Below are positions 17,797 to 26,923 of a stretch of 64,000 nt of DNA, piece after piece (position 1 is the first letter of the stretch; each line of letters starts with the position of its first letter). The notes beneath the pieces are model-generated. The model was not told the DNA's origin, ran no database searches, and was given only the letters and a program-made list of their open reading frames with translations. Origin of the DNA: Flavobacterium sp. HBTb2-11-1 (GTDB lineage Bacteria; Bacteroidota; Bacteroidia; Flavobacteriales; Flavobacteriaceae); assembly GCF_009826975.1 (NCBI RefSeq), contig NZ_WUMO01000003.1, forward strand, positions 186,001-250,000. Reading direction: 5' to 3'. The position numbers and the translations under genes were made by a program.

Positions 17797-20526
17797 ATGA
17801 AATATTTGCAATTACTTTTTTTATGTCTTTATGTTTCTTTCGCGACAGCGCAAAACATTACTATTGTTAGTGATGCCAATTCGCCAAGAGCAAAATTTGG
17901 AGCAGAAAAATTATCAGAAACGCTTTCAGCAAAAGGTTTTACTGTCGCTTCTGCAGATAAATTGAAAAGTTCAAAAGATAAAGTAATTGTTATTGGAGAA
18001 AAAGGAACTGACTTTTGGAAAAAGAATGCAAAAAGCGCTAAAATTGATGACAGTAAATTAACTAAGAAAGAAGGTTTTTTAATTCGCACTCAAAAAAACA
18101 TCATTTTCATTGAAGGAACAGATGCCAGCGGTAGTCTGTACGGAGCTTTAGAATTAGCGGATCGTATTAAAACTTCTGGCCAGCTTCCATCAGAAATCAA
18201 TATCGAAGACAGTCCAGAAATGGTTTTACGCGGCGCTTGCATCGGAATGCAGAAACCGGTTTATCTTCAAGGGCGCGATGTTTACGAATATCCGTATACA
18301 CCAGAAACTTTCCCTTGGTTTTATGATAAAGCACTTTGGATTAAATACTTAGATATGCTGGTGGATAACCGCATGAACTCTTTGTATTTATGGAACGGAC
18401 ACCCATTTGCGTCTTTAGTAAAATTGAAAGAATATCCGTTTGCAGTTGAAGTAAGCGATGAGGATTTCAAAAAGAACGAAGAAATCTATAAATTCCTAAC
18501 AGTTGAGGCAAACAAACGCGGAATCTGGGTAATTCAGATGTTCTATAATATTCTTGTTTCTAAGCCTTTTGCAGAACATTATAACATTAAAACGCAGGAT
18601 CGTTCTAGACCAATTACACCTTTATTGTCAGATTATACTAGAAAATCTATTGCCGCTTTTATCGAAAAATATCCCAATGTTGGCTTAATGGTTTGTTTGG
18701 GAGAAGCAATCAATACCGTTGATGATGATGTAGAATGGTTTACCAAAACTATTATTCCGGGTGTCCGTGACGGCTTGCAGGCATTAGGAAAAACAGAAGA
18801 GCCGCCAATTATTCTTCGTTCTCACGATACAGACGGGCCTTTGGTAATGGAAAAATCACTTCCGTTATACAAAAACTTATATACGGAAAGTAAATATACA
18901 GGAGAGTCTTTAACGACTTATACGCCAGGCGGGCCTTGGGGAGAAACGCACAAACAGTTGAGTGCTTTGAAATCAATTCATATTGAGAACGTTCACATTT
19001 TGGCCAACTTAGAACCTTTCAGATACGGTTCTCCAGATTTTATTCAGAAAACCGTAAAAGCAATGCACAGTGTGCACGGAGCCAATGCATTACACTTATA
19101 TCCGCAAGCATCTTATTGGGATTGGCCGTATTCTGCTGATAAAACAAAATCGGGCGAACGTTTGTTAGAAATGGATCGCGACTGGATTTGGTACAAAGCT
19201 TGGGCAAGATATGCTTGGGACAGTAAAAGAGACCGAAACGAAGAAGTTCAATTTTGGGATAAAGATTTAGCGGCAAAATTTGGAACGACTCAAGAAGCAG
19301 CAAATAATATTTTAAAAGCGTACGAAGAAACAGGAGAAATCGCTCCAAAAACGTTGAGACGTTTCGGAATCACAGAAGGAAACAGACAGACTTTATTGTT
19401 AGGAATGTTCGAAAGCCAGTTGGTAAATCCGTCAAAATGGAGAGTGTATCCAGGTTTCCACGAATCTTGCGGACCTCCAGGCGAATTGCTTTTAGAATAT
19501 GCCAAAAAAGAATGGAACAAAGAGCCTCATTCTGGCGAACTTCCAACGCAGATTATTGCTGAAATTACAGAACACGGAAGATTGGCTGTTGAAGCCATCG
19601 ACAAAGCAGAAGCCAGCGTAACGAAAGATAAAGAAGAATTTGCACGACTTAAAAATGATATTTATGCGTATAAGGCATTTGCCGATTTCTTCTCAGAAAA
19701 AGTAAAAGCAGCTTTGTTGGTTTTAAGATATAGTTATTCTAATGACATTGCGGATTTAAACAAAGCAATGCCTCATTTAGAGAAAAGCATCGAACACTAT
19801 GAGTTATTGGTAAAACTGACAAAAGACACGTATTACTATGCCAATAGTATGCAAACTGCTCAACGACGAATCCCAATTGGAGGAGACGACGGAAACAACA
19901 AAACGTGGGCTGAATTGTTGCCGCATTACGAACGTGAATTGGCTAACTTCAAAAGAAATTTAGAGAAGCTAAAAGCATCAAAAGACGGAAAAATCGAAAC
20001 CAAAGAAGGAAAACCTTGGAAAACGGCAGACGTGACTTTTATTGATGAAAAACCAGGAAGTTATTTAGTGAAACCAGGAACAAAAGTATATGGAACAGAT
20101 ATTTCTGAATTAACGAAAATTGCTCCAGAACTTAAGAACCTAAGAGGATATTCGTTTGTAGAAAACGACCAAAACGAAAAAGGAACACATTTGAAGTTTA
20201 GAAATGCAAAAGCCGTTAAATTAGTAGTTGGATATTTCAATTCAGATCAAAAGAGATTTTTATTGCCGCCGAGTTTGGAAACTGATGCTGCAGGAAATGC
20301 TCATGGCCAAGCCGAAGTTATTCTGGCAAGTGCCATGAATTTAAAAGAGCTTCCAAGAGTAAATATTCATACGTATACTTTCCAGCCAGGTGAGAATAAA
20401 TTGGATTTAGGAAAAGGAAAGGTATTGATTTTAGGTTTTATCGACGCAGATCAAACCATAACACCTCGTGATGTAGGATATATAGATGCAGGAGAAAAAG
20501 CAGCTATCGATTGGTTGTTTTATTAA
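17797..20526 (+). CDS. Secreted alpha-glucuronidase-like TIM-barrel glycosidase (GH67/GH115-type layout)
   Basis: A 909-residue exported protein. The ATG at 17797 gives the tighter signal peptide (ending TATAQ); the ATG at 17773 would add eight polar residues. Residues 20-140 look like the alpha/beta domain that precedes the barrel in GH67 and GH20 enzymes (GSLYGALELADRI). The barrel follows with a substrate-loop text LYLWNGHPFASL and a candidate catalytic glutamate E303 in CLGEA. The distal third is a helical bundle followed by a sandwich. Length is close to GH115. I cannot place it with certainty in GH67 or GH115, and it may be an unclassified relative. Uronic acid release from pectin, xylan or arabinogalactan fits its neighbours. 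Confidence 0.6.
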   Translation: MKYLQLLFLCLYVSFATAQNITIVSDANSPRAKFGAEKLSETLSAKGFTVASADKLKSSKDKVIVIGEKGTDFWKKNAKSAKIDDSKLTKKEGFLIRTQKNIIFIEGTDASGSLYGALELADRIKTSGQLPSEINIEDSPEMVLRGACIGMQKPVYLQGRDVYEYPYTPETFPWFYDKALWIKYLDMLVDNRMNSLYLWNGHPFASLVKLKEYPFAVEVSDEDFKKNEEIYKFLTVEANKRGIWVIQMFYNILVSKPFAEHYNIKTQDRSRPITPLLSDYTRKSIAAFIEKYPNVGLMVCLGEAINTVDDDVEWFTKTIIPGVRDGLQALGKTEEPPIILRSHDTDGPLVMEKSLPLYKNLYTESKYTGESLTTYTPGGPWGETHKQLSALKSIHIENVHILANLEPFRYGSPDFIQKTVKAMHSVHGANALHLYPQASYWDWPYSADKTKSGERLLEMDRDWIWYKAWARYAWDSKRDRNEEVQFWDKDLAAKFGTTQEAANNILKAYEETGEIAPKTLRRFGITEGNRQTLLLGMFESQLVNPSKWRVYPGFHESCGPPGELLLEYAKKEWNKEPHSGELPTQIIAEITEHGRLAVEAIDKAEASVTKDKEEFARLKNDIYAYKAFADFFSEKVKAALLVLRYSYSNDIADLNKAMPHLEKSIEHYELLVKLTKDTYYYANSMQTAQRRIPIGGDDGNNKTWAELLPHYERELANFKRNLEKLKASKDGKIETKEGKPWKTADVTFIDEKPGSYLVKPGTKVYGTDISELTKIAPELKNLRGYSFVENDQNEKGTHLKFRNAKAVKLVVGYFNSDQKRFLLPPSLETDAAGNAHGQAEVILASAMNLKELPRVNIHTYTFQPGENKLDLGKGKVLILGFIDADQTITPRDVGYIDAGEKAAIDWLFY

Positions 20527-20532
20527 TCTGCG

Positions 20533-20618
20533 TTCCTGCAAGGTTTTCAAAACCTTGTAGGTATCTAAAATGAACGTTAAAAAGTTAAACCTACAAGGTT
20601 TTGAAAACCTTGCAGGAA
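20533..20618. repeat. Perfect 30-base inverted repeat, AAGGTTTTCAAAACCTT type
   Basis: The arms 20533-20562 and 20589-20618 are exact reverse complements over 30 bases, with a 26-base spacer. Each arm is itself a palindrome around AAGGTTTTCAAAACCTT, so it can fold as two small hairpins or one long stem. The right arm ends 9 bases before the GH2 start codon, where a stem could affect translation. Confidence 0.92.
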
Positions 20619-20627
20619 ATAGAAAAT

Positions 20628-23600
20628 ATGAATAGAATAGTTTTTTTTATTTTTTGTTTTTTTTCAAGTCTTTGCTTTGTTTGGAGTCAGAGCAAAGATT
20701 CAGGGAAGTTTCGTAAAGAGATTTCGCTGAATTCGTCTTGGGAAACCGTAATCTTGGATAATCTTCCGCTGAAAGAAGAAGATTTTGTAGAAAATCCAAA
20801 AACTGATTCTAATTGGCAGAAGGTTAGTGTGCCTCACAATTGGGATCAGTATTATGGTTTCAGAAGAACAAAACATGGAAATTTGCACGGTACTGCTTGG
20901 TACAAAAGATCATTAAAGCTTGATAAAAAAGACAATTCAAAACAGCATTTTCTTTATTTTGAGGGCGTTAGTTCTTATGCAACGGTTTGGGTAAATGGTA
21001 AAAAAGTAGGTGAACACAAAGGCGGAAGAACCACTTTTACTTTAGACATTTCCAAAGCGGTTTCTTTCGATAAGGAAAATATCATTTTAGTAAAAGCATC
21101 ACATCCATCCTTTATTGCCGATTTGCCTTGGGTTTGCGGAGGCTGTTCGGGTGAATGGGGATTTTCAGAAGGTTCTCAGCCAATGGGAATTTTCAGACCT
21201 ATTACCTTGGTTATTACAAACGATGTAAGAATTCAACCGTTTGGTGTTCATGTTTGGAATGATAAATCGGTTTCTAAACAAAAAGCAATTCTTCATACGA
21301 CTACAGAAATCAAGAATTATGGTACTTCACAACGAAATTTAACTATCGAAAATATTCTTTTGGATGCTTCAGGAAAGAAAGTTGTGATCATAAAAACCGA
21401 TAACAAGATCAATTCGGGAGAAACAAAAGAAATAGCACAGACACTTCCTGAGATTACAAACCCCAAATTATGGTCACCATCTAATCCATATTTGTATAAA
21501 TTGGTTACTTCAGTTTACGAAAACGGAAAAATAATCGATCAATTAGCAACACCATACGGAGTCCGCTGGGTAAGCTGGCCGGTTAGTCGTGACGGAAAAG
21601 ACAATCGTTTTTTCATCAATGACGAGCCTGTTTTTATCAATGGAGTCTGCGAATATGAACATTTGATTGGAAAAAGCCATTCGTTTTCAGACGAAATGAT
21701 TCATTCCAGAATAGAACAAATCAAAGCAGGCGGATTTAATGCTTTTAGAGAAGCGCACCAACCCCATAATTTATTATATCAAAAAGAACTTGACGAGAAC
21801 GGAATCTTATTCTGGAGTCAGTTTTCAGCACATATTTGGTACGATACGCCCGAATTCAAAGAAAATTTTAAAACTCTGTTGCGAGAATGGATTAAAGAAC
21901 GCAGAAACAGTCCATCTGTCGTAATGTGGGGATTACAGAACGAAAGTACGATTCCAAAGGAATTTGCGGAAGAATGCACACAGATAATTCGTGAAATGGA
22001 TCCGTTATCAGCTTCACAAAGAATCGTTACGACTTGTAACGGCGGCGAAGGAACCGATTGGAATGTAGTTCAAAACTGGTCAGGAACTTATGGCGGAGAT
22101 CCGTTAAAATACCATTTAGAAATGACGACTCAGTTATTAAATGGAGAATACGGCGCTTGGCGTTCGGCAGATTTGCATACAGAAGGCGAATTCGACCAGA
22201 AAGGAATTTTAAGCGAAAACCGTTTTTCTCAGTTAATGGAAATTAAAGTGAGAGAAGCTGAATCCGTAAAAGATAAGATTGCGGGACAATTTAATTGGCT
22301 TTTTGCTTCGCACGAAAATCCGGGACGTGTACAAAACGGAGAAGGTTTTAGAGATATTGATAAAGTCGGACCAGTAAATTACAAAGGACTTTTTACGATT
22401 TGGGGCGAACCTTTGGATGCGTTTTATATGTATCGAGCAAATTACGTTTCGAACAAAACGAATCCGATGGTGTATATCGTTTCGCATACGTGGCCAAGCC
22501 GTTGGGAAAAACCGGGAATCAAAAACGGAATCGATATTTACTCGAATTGCGATGAAGTAGAGTTGTTCAACGATGTGAATAAAGTTTCACTTGGAAAACT
22601 TAAAAATCCAGGGATTGGACAGCATTTTCAGTTTAACAATGTCAATATTCAGTACAATGTTTTATACGCTGTTGGATATGTAAATGGAAAAGCGGTTGCC
22701 AAAGATTATATTGTTTTGAATACTCTTCCAAAAGCGCCAAATTTAGAATCTCTGATTGCTGATAAAAATGATATTTTAAAACCTAATAAAAGTTACAATT
22801 ACCTCTACAGGGTAAACTGCGGCGGTTCTGAATTGACAGATAGTTCTGGAAATGGTTGGTCAGCAGATAGACACAAAAGCGGACAAAATACTTGGGGTTC
22901 GCTATCATGGACCGATAATTTTGAAAAATTGCCAGATTTTTTTGCCAGTCAAAGAAAAACTTTTGACCCAATAAACGGAACAAAAGATCAGGAATTATTT
23001 CAAAGTTTTAGATACGGCGTTGATAAACTGCGTTACGAATTTCCTGCGCCTGACGGAGAATATTTAGTAGAATTATACTTTACAGAGCCGTGGTACGGAA
23101 CTGGTGGCGGAATGGACTGCAAAGGCTGGCGTTTGTTTGATGTAGCAATCAACAATAATGTAGTTTTAAAAGATTTTGATATTTGGGCAGAAGTTGGACA
23201 TGATAAAGCTTTAAAAAAGACTTTTAAAGTAAAAAGCACTGGCGGAAAAATTAAAATTTCATTTCCCAATGTAAAAGCAGGGCAAGCGATAATTTCAGCA
23301 ATTGCAATCGGTACAAAAGATTATCACGCAAGACCAGCTAGTGAATCTCCGAAAAATATTGAAAATCTGTTTTTGAGCCATTATGATAAATCAATAAATA
23401 GAGTTGCTTCGTGGTTGGATTTTAATTCGAAACAGTATTCAAATTCTGAGGTTGTTTTTACCGAATTACCTTCTGAAGTTTTTGGTGCAGATTATTTACA
23501 GTTTTCTACTGATTCTAAAGTTTCAGGTTCGTTTACAGCAAAAGAAGGATCCACAGTTTATGTTTTAGTTGATGATAAAATAAAGTCATTAAAAGGGCTT

Positions 23601-24158
23601 TTAGATTATAAAAAGATAGAAGAAAAAGCGAAAAACAGCAACGGAACTTCATTTGATATTTTCACTAAAAAAGTAAAGAAAGATGAGAAGGTTCTTTTTG
23701 ATAATTCGGAAGCAATTTCTACAATTGTCGTAGTTCCAACTTACGATATGGGCGAAAAAGACGATTCGAGACCAGTAGTAATCATCGAAGCAGAAAAAAC
23801 AAAAACAACGGGAGCAGGAATCGAAAAAGGAAATTTCAAAAAAGCTGATTTTGTTGAGTTCACAAAGAAAACCAATAATAGCATCGAGTTTGAAGTAAAA
23901 CCTGGCGTTGCAGGAATCTATTTAATGCGTTTCCGTTTTATGAATCGGAATGAAGTGCCGATGAAAGTGAAATTCAAAATGGAAGATGCCTACGGAATTT
24001 TAATGCGAAATGATACTATTGAATTTTTCCCTTCACCTGAAAAATGGAAGATTTTGAATACAACATCAGGAGGTTATATCAATGCGGGAACGTATAAAAT
24101 TACACTCGAAGGTGATGATTTGAAAGGGTTGATGTTAGATAACTTCGAGTTTCAGTAG
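20628..24158 (+). CDS. Secreted multi-domain GH2 glycosidase with malectin and CBM6/35-like modules
   Basis: A 1176-residue exported enzyme. I use the ATG at 20628, which opens the signal peptide; the TTG frame from 20601 lies in a repeat arm. The GH2 sugar-binding, immunoglobulin-like and TIM-barrel domains cover about 25-640. Acid/base E439 lies in WGLQNES and nucleophile E507 in NGEYGAW. A malectin-like domain follows (about 725-900, NCGGSELTDSSGNGWSADR). After a linker region, a CBM6/CBM35-like sandwich ends the protein (about 1045-1176, ending LMLDNFEF). Beta-galactosidase or beta-glucuronidase are both possible. The extra modules suggest it binds polymer, not only released oligosaccharide. 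Confidence 0.85.
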   Translation: MNRIVFFIFCFFSSLCFVWSQSKDSGKFRKEISLNSSWETVILDNLPLKEEDFVENPKTDSNWQKVSVPHNWDQYYGFRRTKHGNLHGTAWYKRSLKLDKKDNSKQHFLYFEGVSSYATVWVNGKKVGEHKGGRTTFTLDISKAVSFDKENIILVKASHPSFIADLPWVCGGCSGEWGFSEGSQPMGIFRPITLVITNDVRIQPFGVHVWNDKSVSKQKAILHTTTEIKNYGTSQRNLTIENILLDASGKKVVIIKTDNKINSGETKEIAQTLPEITNPKLWSPSNPYLYKLVTSVYENGKIIDQLATPYGVRWVSWPVSRDGKDNRFFINDEPVFINGVCEYEHLIGKSHSFSDEMIHSRIEQIKAGGFNAFREAHQPHNLLYQKELDENGILFWSQFSAHIWYDTPEFKENFKTLLREWIKERRNSPSVVMWGLQNESTIPKEFAEECTQIIREMDPLSASQRIVTTCNGGEGTDWNVVQNWSGTYGGDPLKYHLEMTTQLLNGEYGAWRSADLHTEGEFDQKGILSENRFSQLMEIKVREAESVKDKIAGQFNWLFASHENPGRVQNGEGFRDIDKVGPVNYKGLFTIWGEPLDAFYMYRANYVSNKTNPMVYIVSHTWPSRWEKPGIKNGIDIYSNCDEVELFNDVNKVSLGKLKNPGIGQHFQFNNVNIQYNVLYAVGYVNGKAVAKDYIVLNTLPKAPNLESLIADKNDILKPNKSYNYLYRVNCGGSELTDSSGNGWSADRHKSGQNTWGSLSWTDNFEKLPDFFASQRKTFDPINGTKDQELFQSFRYGVDKLRYEFPAPDGEYLVELYFTEPWYGTGGGMDCKGWRLFDVAINNNVVLKDFDIWAEVGHDKALKKTFKVKSTGGKIKISFPNVKAGQAIISAIAIGTKDYHARPASESPKNIENLFLSHYDKSINRVASWLDFNSKQYSNSEVVFTELPSEVFGADYLQFSTDSKVSGSFTAKEGSTVYVLVDDKIKSLKGLLDYKKIEEKAKNSNGTSFDIFTKKVKKDEKVLFDNSEAISTIVVVPTYDMGEKDDSRPVVIIEAEKTKTTGAGIEKGNFKKADFVEFTKKTNNSIEFEVKPGVAGIYLMRFRFMNRNEVPMKVKFKMEDAYGILMRNDTIEFFPSPEKWKILNTTSGGYINAGTYKITLEGDDLKGLMLDNFEFQ

Positions 24159-24171
24159 ATAAAAATAATAA

Positions 24172-24307
24172 TCTCGCAAAGTCGCAGAGTCGCAAAGGAA
24201 ATTAAACCATATAAGTAATATAAGATAATTTAAGTTTTGCGTTAAATGAACTTATATTACTTATATGGTTCAGAATAAAAACTTTGCGCTTTTGCGTCTT
24301 TGCGAGA
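24172..24307. repeat. Nested inverted repeat, CTTTGCG and ATATAAG families
   Basis: The outer arms TCTCGCAAAG (24172-24181) and 24298-24307 are perfect. An inner perfect 19-base pair ACCATATAAGTAATATAAG (24206-24224) and its complement (24251-24269) forms a second stem. The same two-layer layout recurs at 26732-26897 between the next pair of genes. Confidence 0.88.
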
Positions 24308-24321
24308 GAAAAAATAAAAAT

Positions 24322-26733
24322 ATGGTTAAGAAAATTACACTTGCATTTGCAATATTGTTTTCAGTTTCAGTTTCAGTTTTTGCGCAAAAACAAGCCAGAA
24401 TTGTAGAAGACTTCAACAAAAACTGGAATTTCAAATTAGGAGATTTTCCAGAAGCGGTAAATGCTAATTTCAACGCTTCAGATTGGAGAACGCTTCAATT
24501 ACCGCATGATTGGAGTATCGAAAGCGCTTTTGATAAAGATGCTAAAACCAAACAAGCACAAGGATTTTTACCTGCAGGGAAAGGTTGGTATCGTAAAGTT
24601 TTTACTATTCCTGCCAATTGGAAAAACAAAACCGTTTCTATTGAATTTGATGGTGTTTTTAAAAATAGTGAAGTATTCATAAATGGTAAATCATTCGGTA
24701 TTCGCCCAAATGGATATATTTCTTTCGGTTATGATTTAACGCAGCATTTAAATTTCGGAAAATCGAATGTTATTGCAGTAAAAGTTGACAATGATTCTCA
24801 GCCCAATTCAAGATGGTACACCGGTTCTGGAATTTACAGAAATGTGAGATTGGTTGCTTCAGACAAACTGCACGTAGGTAAATGGGGAACTTTTGTTACA
24901 ACGACTGAAGTTACTGCAGATAAATCCAAAGTACATTTTGAAGTTACGATTGATAATGATAATGCTTCCGCGAAAGAATTTAAGTTGGTTACTTCAATTG
25001 TAAACGCAGATAATAAAGAAGTTGCAAATTTTACTTCTACAGAAAAAATAGGTGCTAAAACATCTGGAAAAAAGGTTCATGATTTAGAAGTAAAACAGCC
25101 AAAATTATGGAGTCCGGAGAGTCCGTATTTGTATAAAGTCATTACAAAAGTGTATGAGAAATTGAAGTTGGTTGATAATTATGAAACTCCGCTTGGGTTT
25201 AGATTTTTCAATTTCGATTCAGAAAAAGGCTTTTCATTAAACGGTGTTCCAACTAAAATATTAGGAGTTTGTCTGCATCACGATAATGGCGCTTTGGGAG
25301 CTGTAGAAAATATTCATGCGGTTAGAAGAAAACTGGCTTTGATGAAAGAAATGGGCGCAAACGCTATTAGAATGTCTCATAATCCACATTCTTTAGAAAT
25401 GATGCAATTGTGCGATGAAATGGGATTCATAGTTCAGGACGAAGCTTTTGACGTTTGGAAAAAGAAAAAAGTGACGAACGATTACCATAAAGACTGGGAT
25501 GCTTGGCATAAAAAGGATTTAGAAGATTTTATCAAAAGAGACCGCAATCATCCATCGGTTATGATGTGGAGTATTGGTAACGAAATTAGAGAGCAGTTTG
25601 ATTCGACTGGAATTGCGATTACAAGAGAATTGGCTAAAATTGTAAAATCGTTAGATACCACTCGTTCTGTAACTTCGGCTTTGACAGAGAATGTTATCGA
25701 GAAAAACTTCATTTATCAATCAGGCGCTTTGGATCTTTTGGGATTCAATTACAAACACGAAGATTATAAAGATTTCCCAACTAAATTTAAAGGACAAAAA
25801 ATATTAGCTTCAGAAAGTGTTTCAGCTTTAGAGACGCGCGGACACTACGATCAATCGGATGTTATCAAAGCTTGGCCGACAAAACACGGAGCTCCGTTTG
25901 ATGGCAATTCAGATTGGACAGTTTCGGCTTACGATCAGGTGAAATCGTACTGGGGCGCAACGCACGAAGAAAACTGGAAAACGATTAAGAGTCAGGATTT
26001 CATGGCGGGAACTTTTATCTGGACGGGATTTGATTATATTGGAGAACCAGATCCGTATCCATATCCTGCGAGAAGTTCGTACTTTGGAATCGTTGATTTG
26101 GCAGGACTTCCGAAAGATGTGTATTATATGTACCAAAGCGAATGGTCGAACAAAACCGTTTTGCACATTTTACCACATTGGAACTGGACAAAAGATCAGG
26201 AAATCAACGTTTGGGCGTATTACAATAATGCCGATGAAGTGGAATTATTCTTAAACGGTAAATCGCTTGGCAAGAAATCAAAACAAAATGATGATTTGCA
26301 CATTTCATGGAAAGTGAAATTCGAACTAGGAACTTTAAAAGCAGTTTCAAGAAAGAATGGGAAAGTGGTTTTAGAAAAGGAAATCAAAACTGCAGGACAA
26401 GCTTCTAAAATTGATTTAAAAGCTGATAAAACTGAAATTAAAAATGATACTTACGGTTTGGTTTATGTAACTGTTTCAATGTTAGATAAAGATGGAAACG
26501 TATTACCAAATGCTATGGATTTAATTAATTTTGAAGTTACTGGTGGAGGAAAATTAGTTGGTGTTGATAATGGTTATCAAGCTAATTTGGATTCGTTTAA
26601 AGCGAATTCTTGTAAATTGTTTAATGGAAAATGTATTGTTATTATTCAATCTAATGGGAAGAATCAAAATATTCAGTTGAAAGCAACAACTGCTAGTTTA
26701 CAAGCTTCAACAATCAAAGTTGAAGTAAATTAA
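24322..26733 (+). CDS. Secreted GH2 beta-galactosidase-type glycosidase
   Basis: An 803-residue exported enzyme. The ATG at 24322 starts a signal peptide ending VFAQ; the in-frame ATG at 24265 lies in the repeat. The order is sugar-binding domain (about 25-165), immunoglobulin-like domain, then TIM barrel with acid/base E421 in WSIGNEI and nucleophile E498 in ASESV. Two C-terminal sandwiches follow (DUF4982-like and the GH2 C5-like domain with YVTVSMLDKDGN). This compact layout is usual for Bacteroidota exo-beta-galactosidases in CAZyme loci. Glucuronidase or arabinopyranosidase activity cannot be excluded. Confidence 0.88.
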   Translation: MVKKITLAFAILFSVSVSVFAQKQARIVEDFNKNWNFKLGDFPEAVNANFNASDWRTLQLPHDWSIESAFDKDAKTKQAQGFLPAGKGWYRKVFTIPANWKNKTVSIEFDGVFKNSEVFINGKSFGIRPNGYISFGYDLTQHLNFGKSNVIAVKVDNDSQPNSRWYTGSGIYRNVRLVASDKLHVGKWGTFVTTTEVTADKSKVHFEVTIDNDNASAKEFKLVTSIVNADNKEVANFTSTEKIGAKTSGKKVHDLEVKQPKLWSPESPYLYKVITKVYEKLKLVDNYETPLGFRFFNFDSEKGFSLNGVPTKILGVCLHHDNGALGAVENIHAVRRKLALMKEMGANAIRMSHNPHSLEMMQLCDEMGFIVQDEAFDVWKKKKVTNDYHKDWDAWHKKDLEDFIKRDRNHPSVMMWSIGNEIREQFDSTGIAITRELAKIVKSLDTTRSVTSALTENVIEKNFIYQSGALDLLGFNYKHEDYKDFPTKFKGQKILASESVSALETRGHYDQSDVIKAWPTKHGAPFDGNSDWTVSAYDQVKSYWGATHEENWKTIKSQDFMAGTFIWTGFDYIGEPDPYPYPARSSYFGIVDLAGLPKDVYYMYQSEWSNKTVLHILPHWNWTKDQEINVWAYYNNADEVELFLNGKSLGKKSKQNDDLHISWKVKFELGTLKAVSRKNGKVVLEKEIKTAGQASKIDLKADKTEIKNDTYGLVYVTVSMLDKDGNVLPNAMDLINFEVTGGGKLVGVDNGYQANLDSFKANSCKLFNGKCIVIIQSNGKNQNIQLKATTASLQASTIKVEVN

Positions 26734-26897
26734 TCTCGCAAAGTCGCGGAGACGCAAAGTTTTTTTTAAAACCATATAAGTTATTTAAGTGATTTTAAGT
26801 TTGGGCTTAATTAGACTTATATAACTTATATAACTTATATAACTTATATGGTTTAGTTTTTTTAATAAACTTTGCGTCTTAGCGACTTTGCGAGATT
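26732..26897. repeat. Nested inverted repeat, second copy of the CTTTGCG/ATATAAG layout
   Basis: The outer arms AATCTCGCAAAGTCGC (26732-26747) and 26882-26897 are perfect over 16 bases. GACGCAAAGT (26751-26760) pairs with 26869-26878. An inner ACCATATAAGTTAT-type arm near 26771 faces the ATATAAG-complement run ending at 26852. Confidence 0.88.
26815..26851. repeat. Tandem repeat of ACTTATATA
   Basis: Three exact copies of the nonamer ACTTATATA (26815-26841) are followed by a fourth diverging at its end (26842-26851). The tandem sits in the inner right arm of the surrounding inverted repeat. Its copy number could vary by slippage. Confidence 0.85.
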
Positions 26898-26923
26898 CTT
26901 TATACATTTATAAAAAAAAACAA

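Noticed and set aside
377..26733. Ulvan utilisation locus
   Set aside because: Rhamnosidases and uronate enzymes would fit, but no sulfatase and no recognisable ulvan lyase are present in the window.
26815..26851. Possible CRISPR array
   Set aside because: The units are 9-base tandems without spacers, and no cas gene is nearby.
26732..26897. Insertion sequence ends
   Set aside because: The inverted arms recall IS termini, but there is no transposase frame between them and no visible target duplication.
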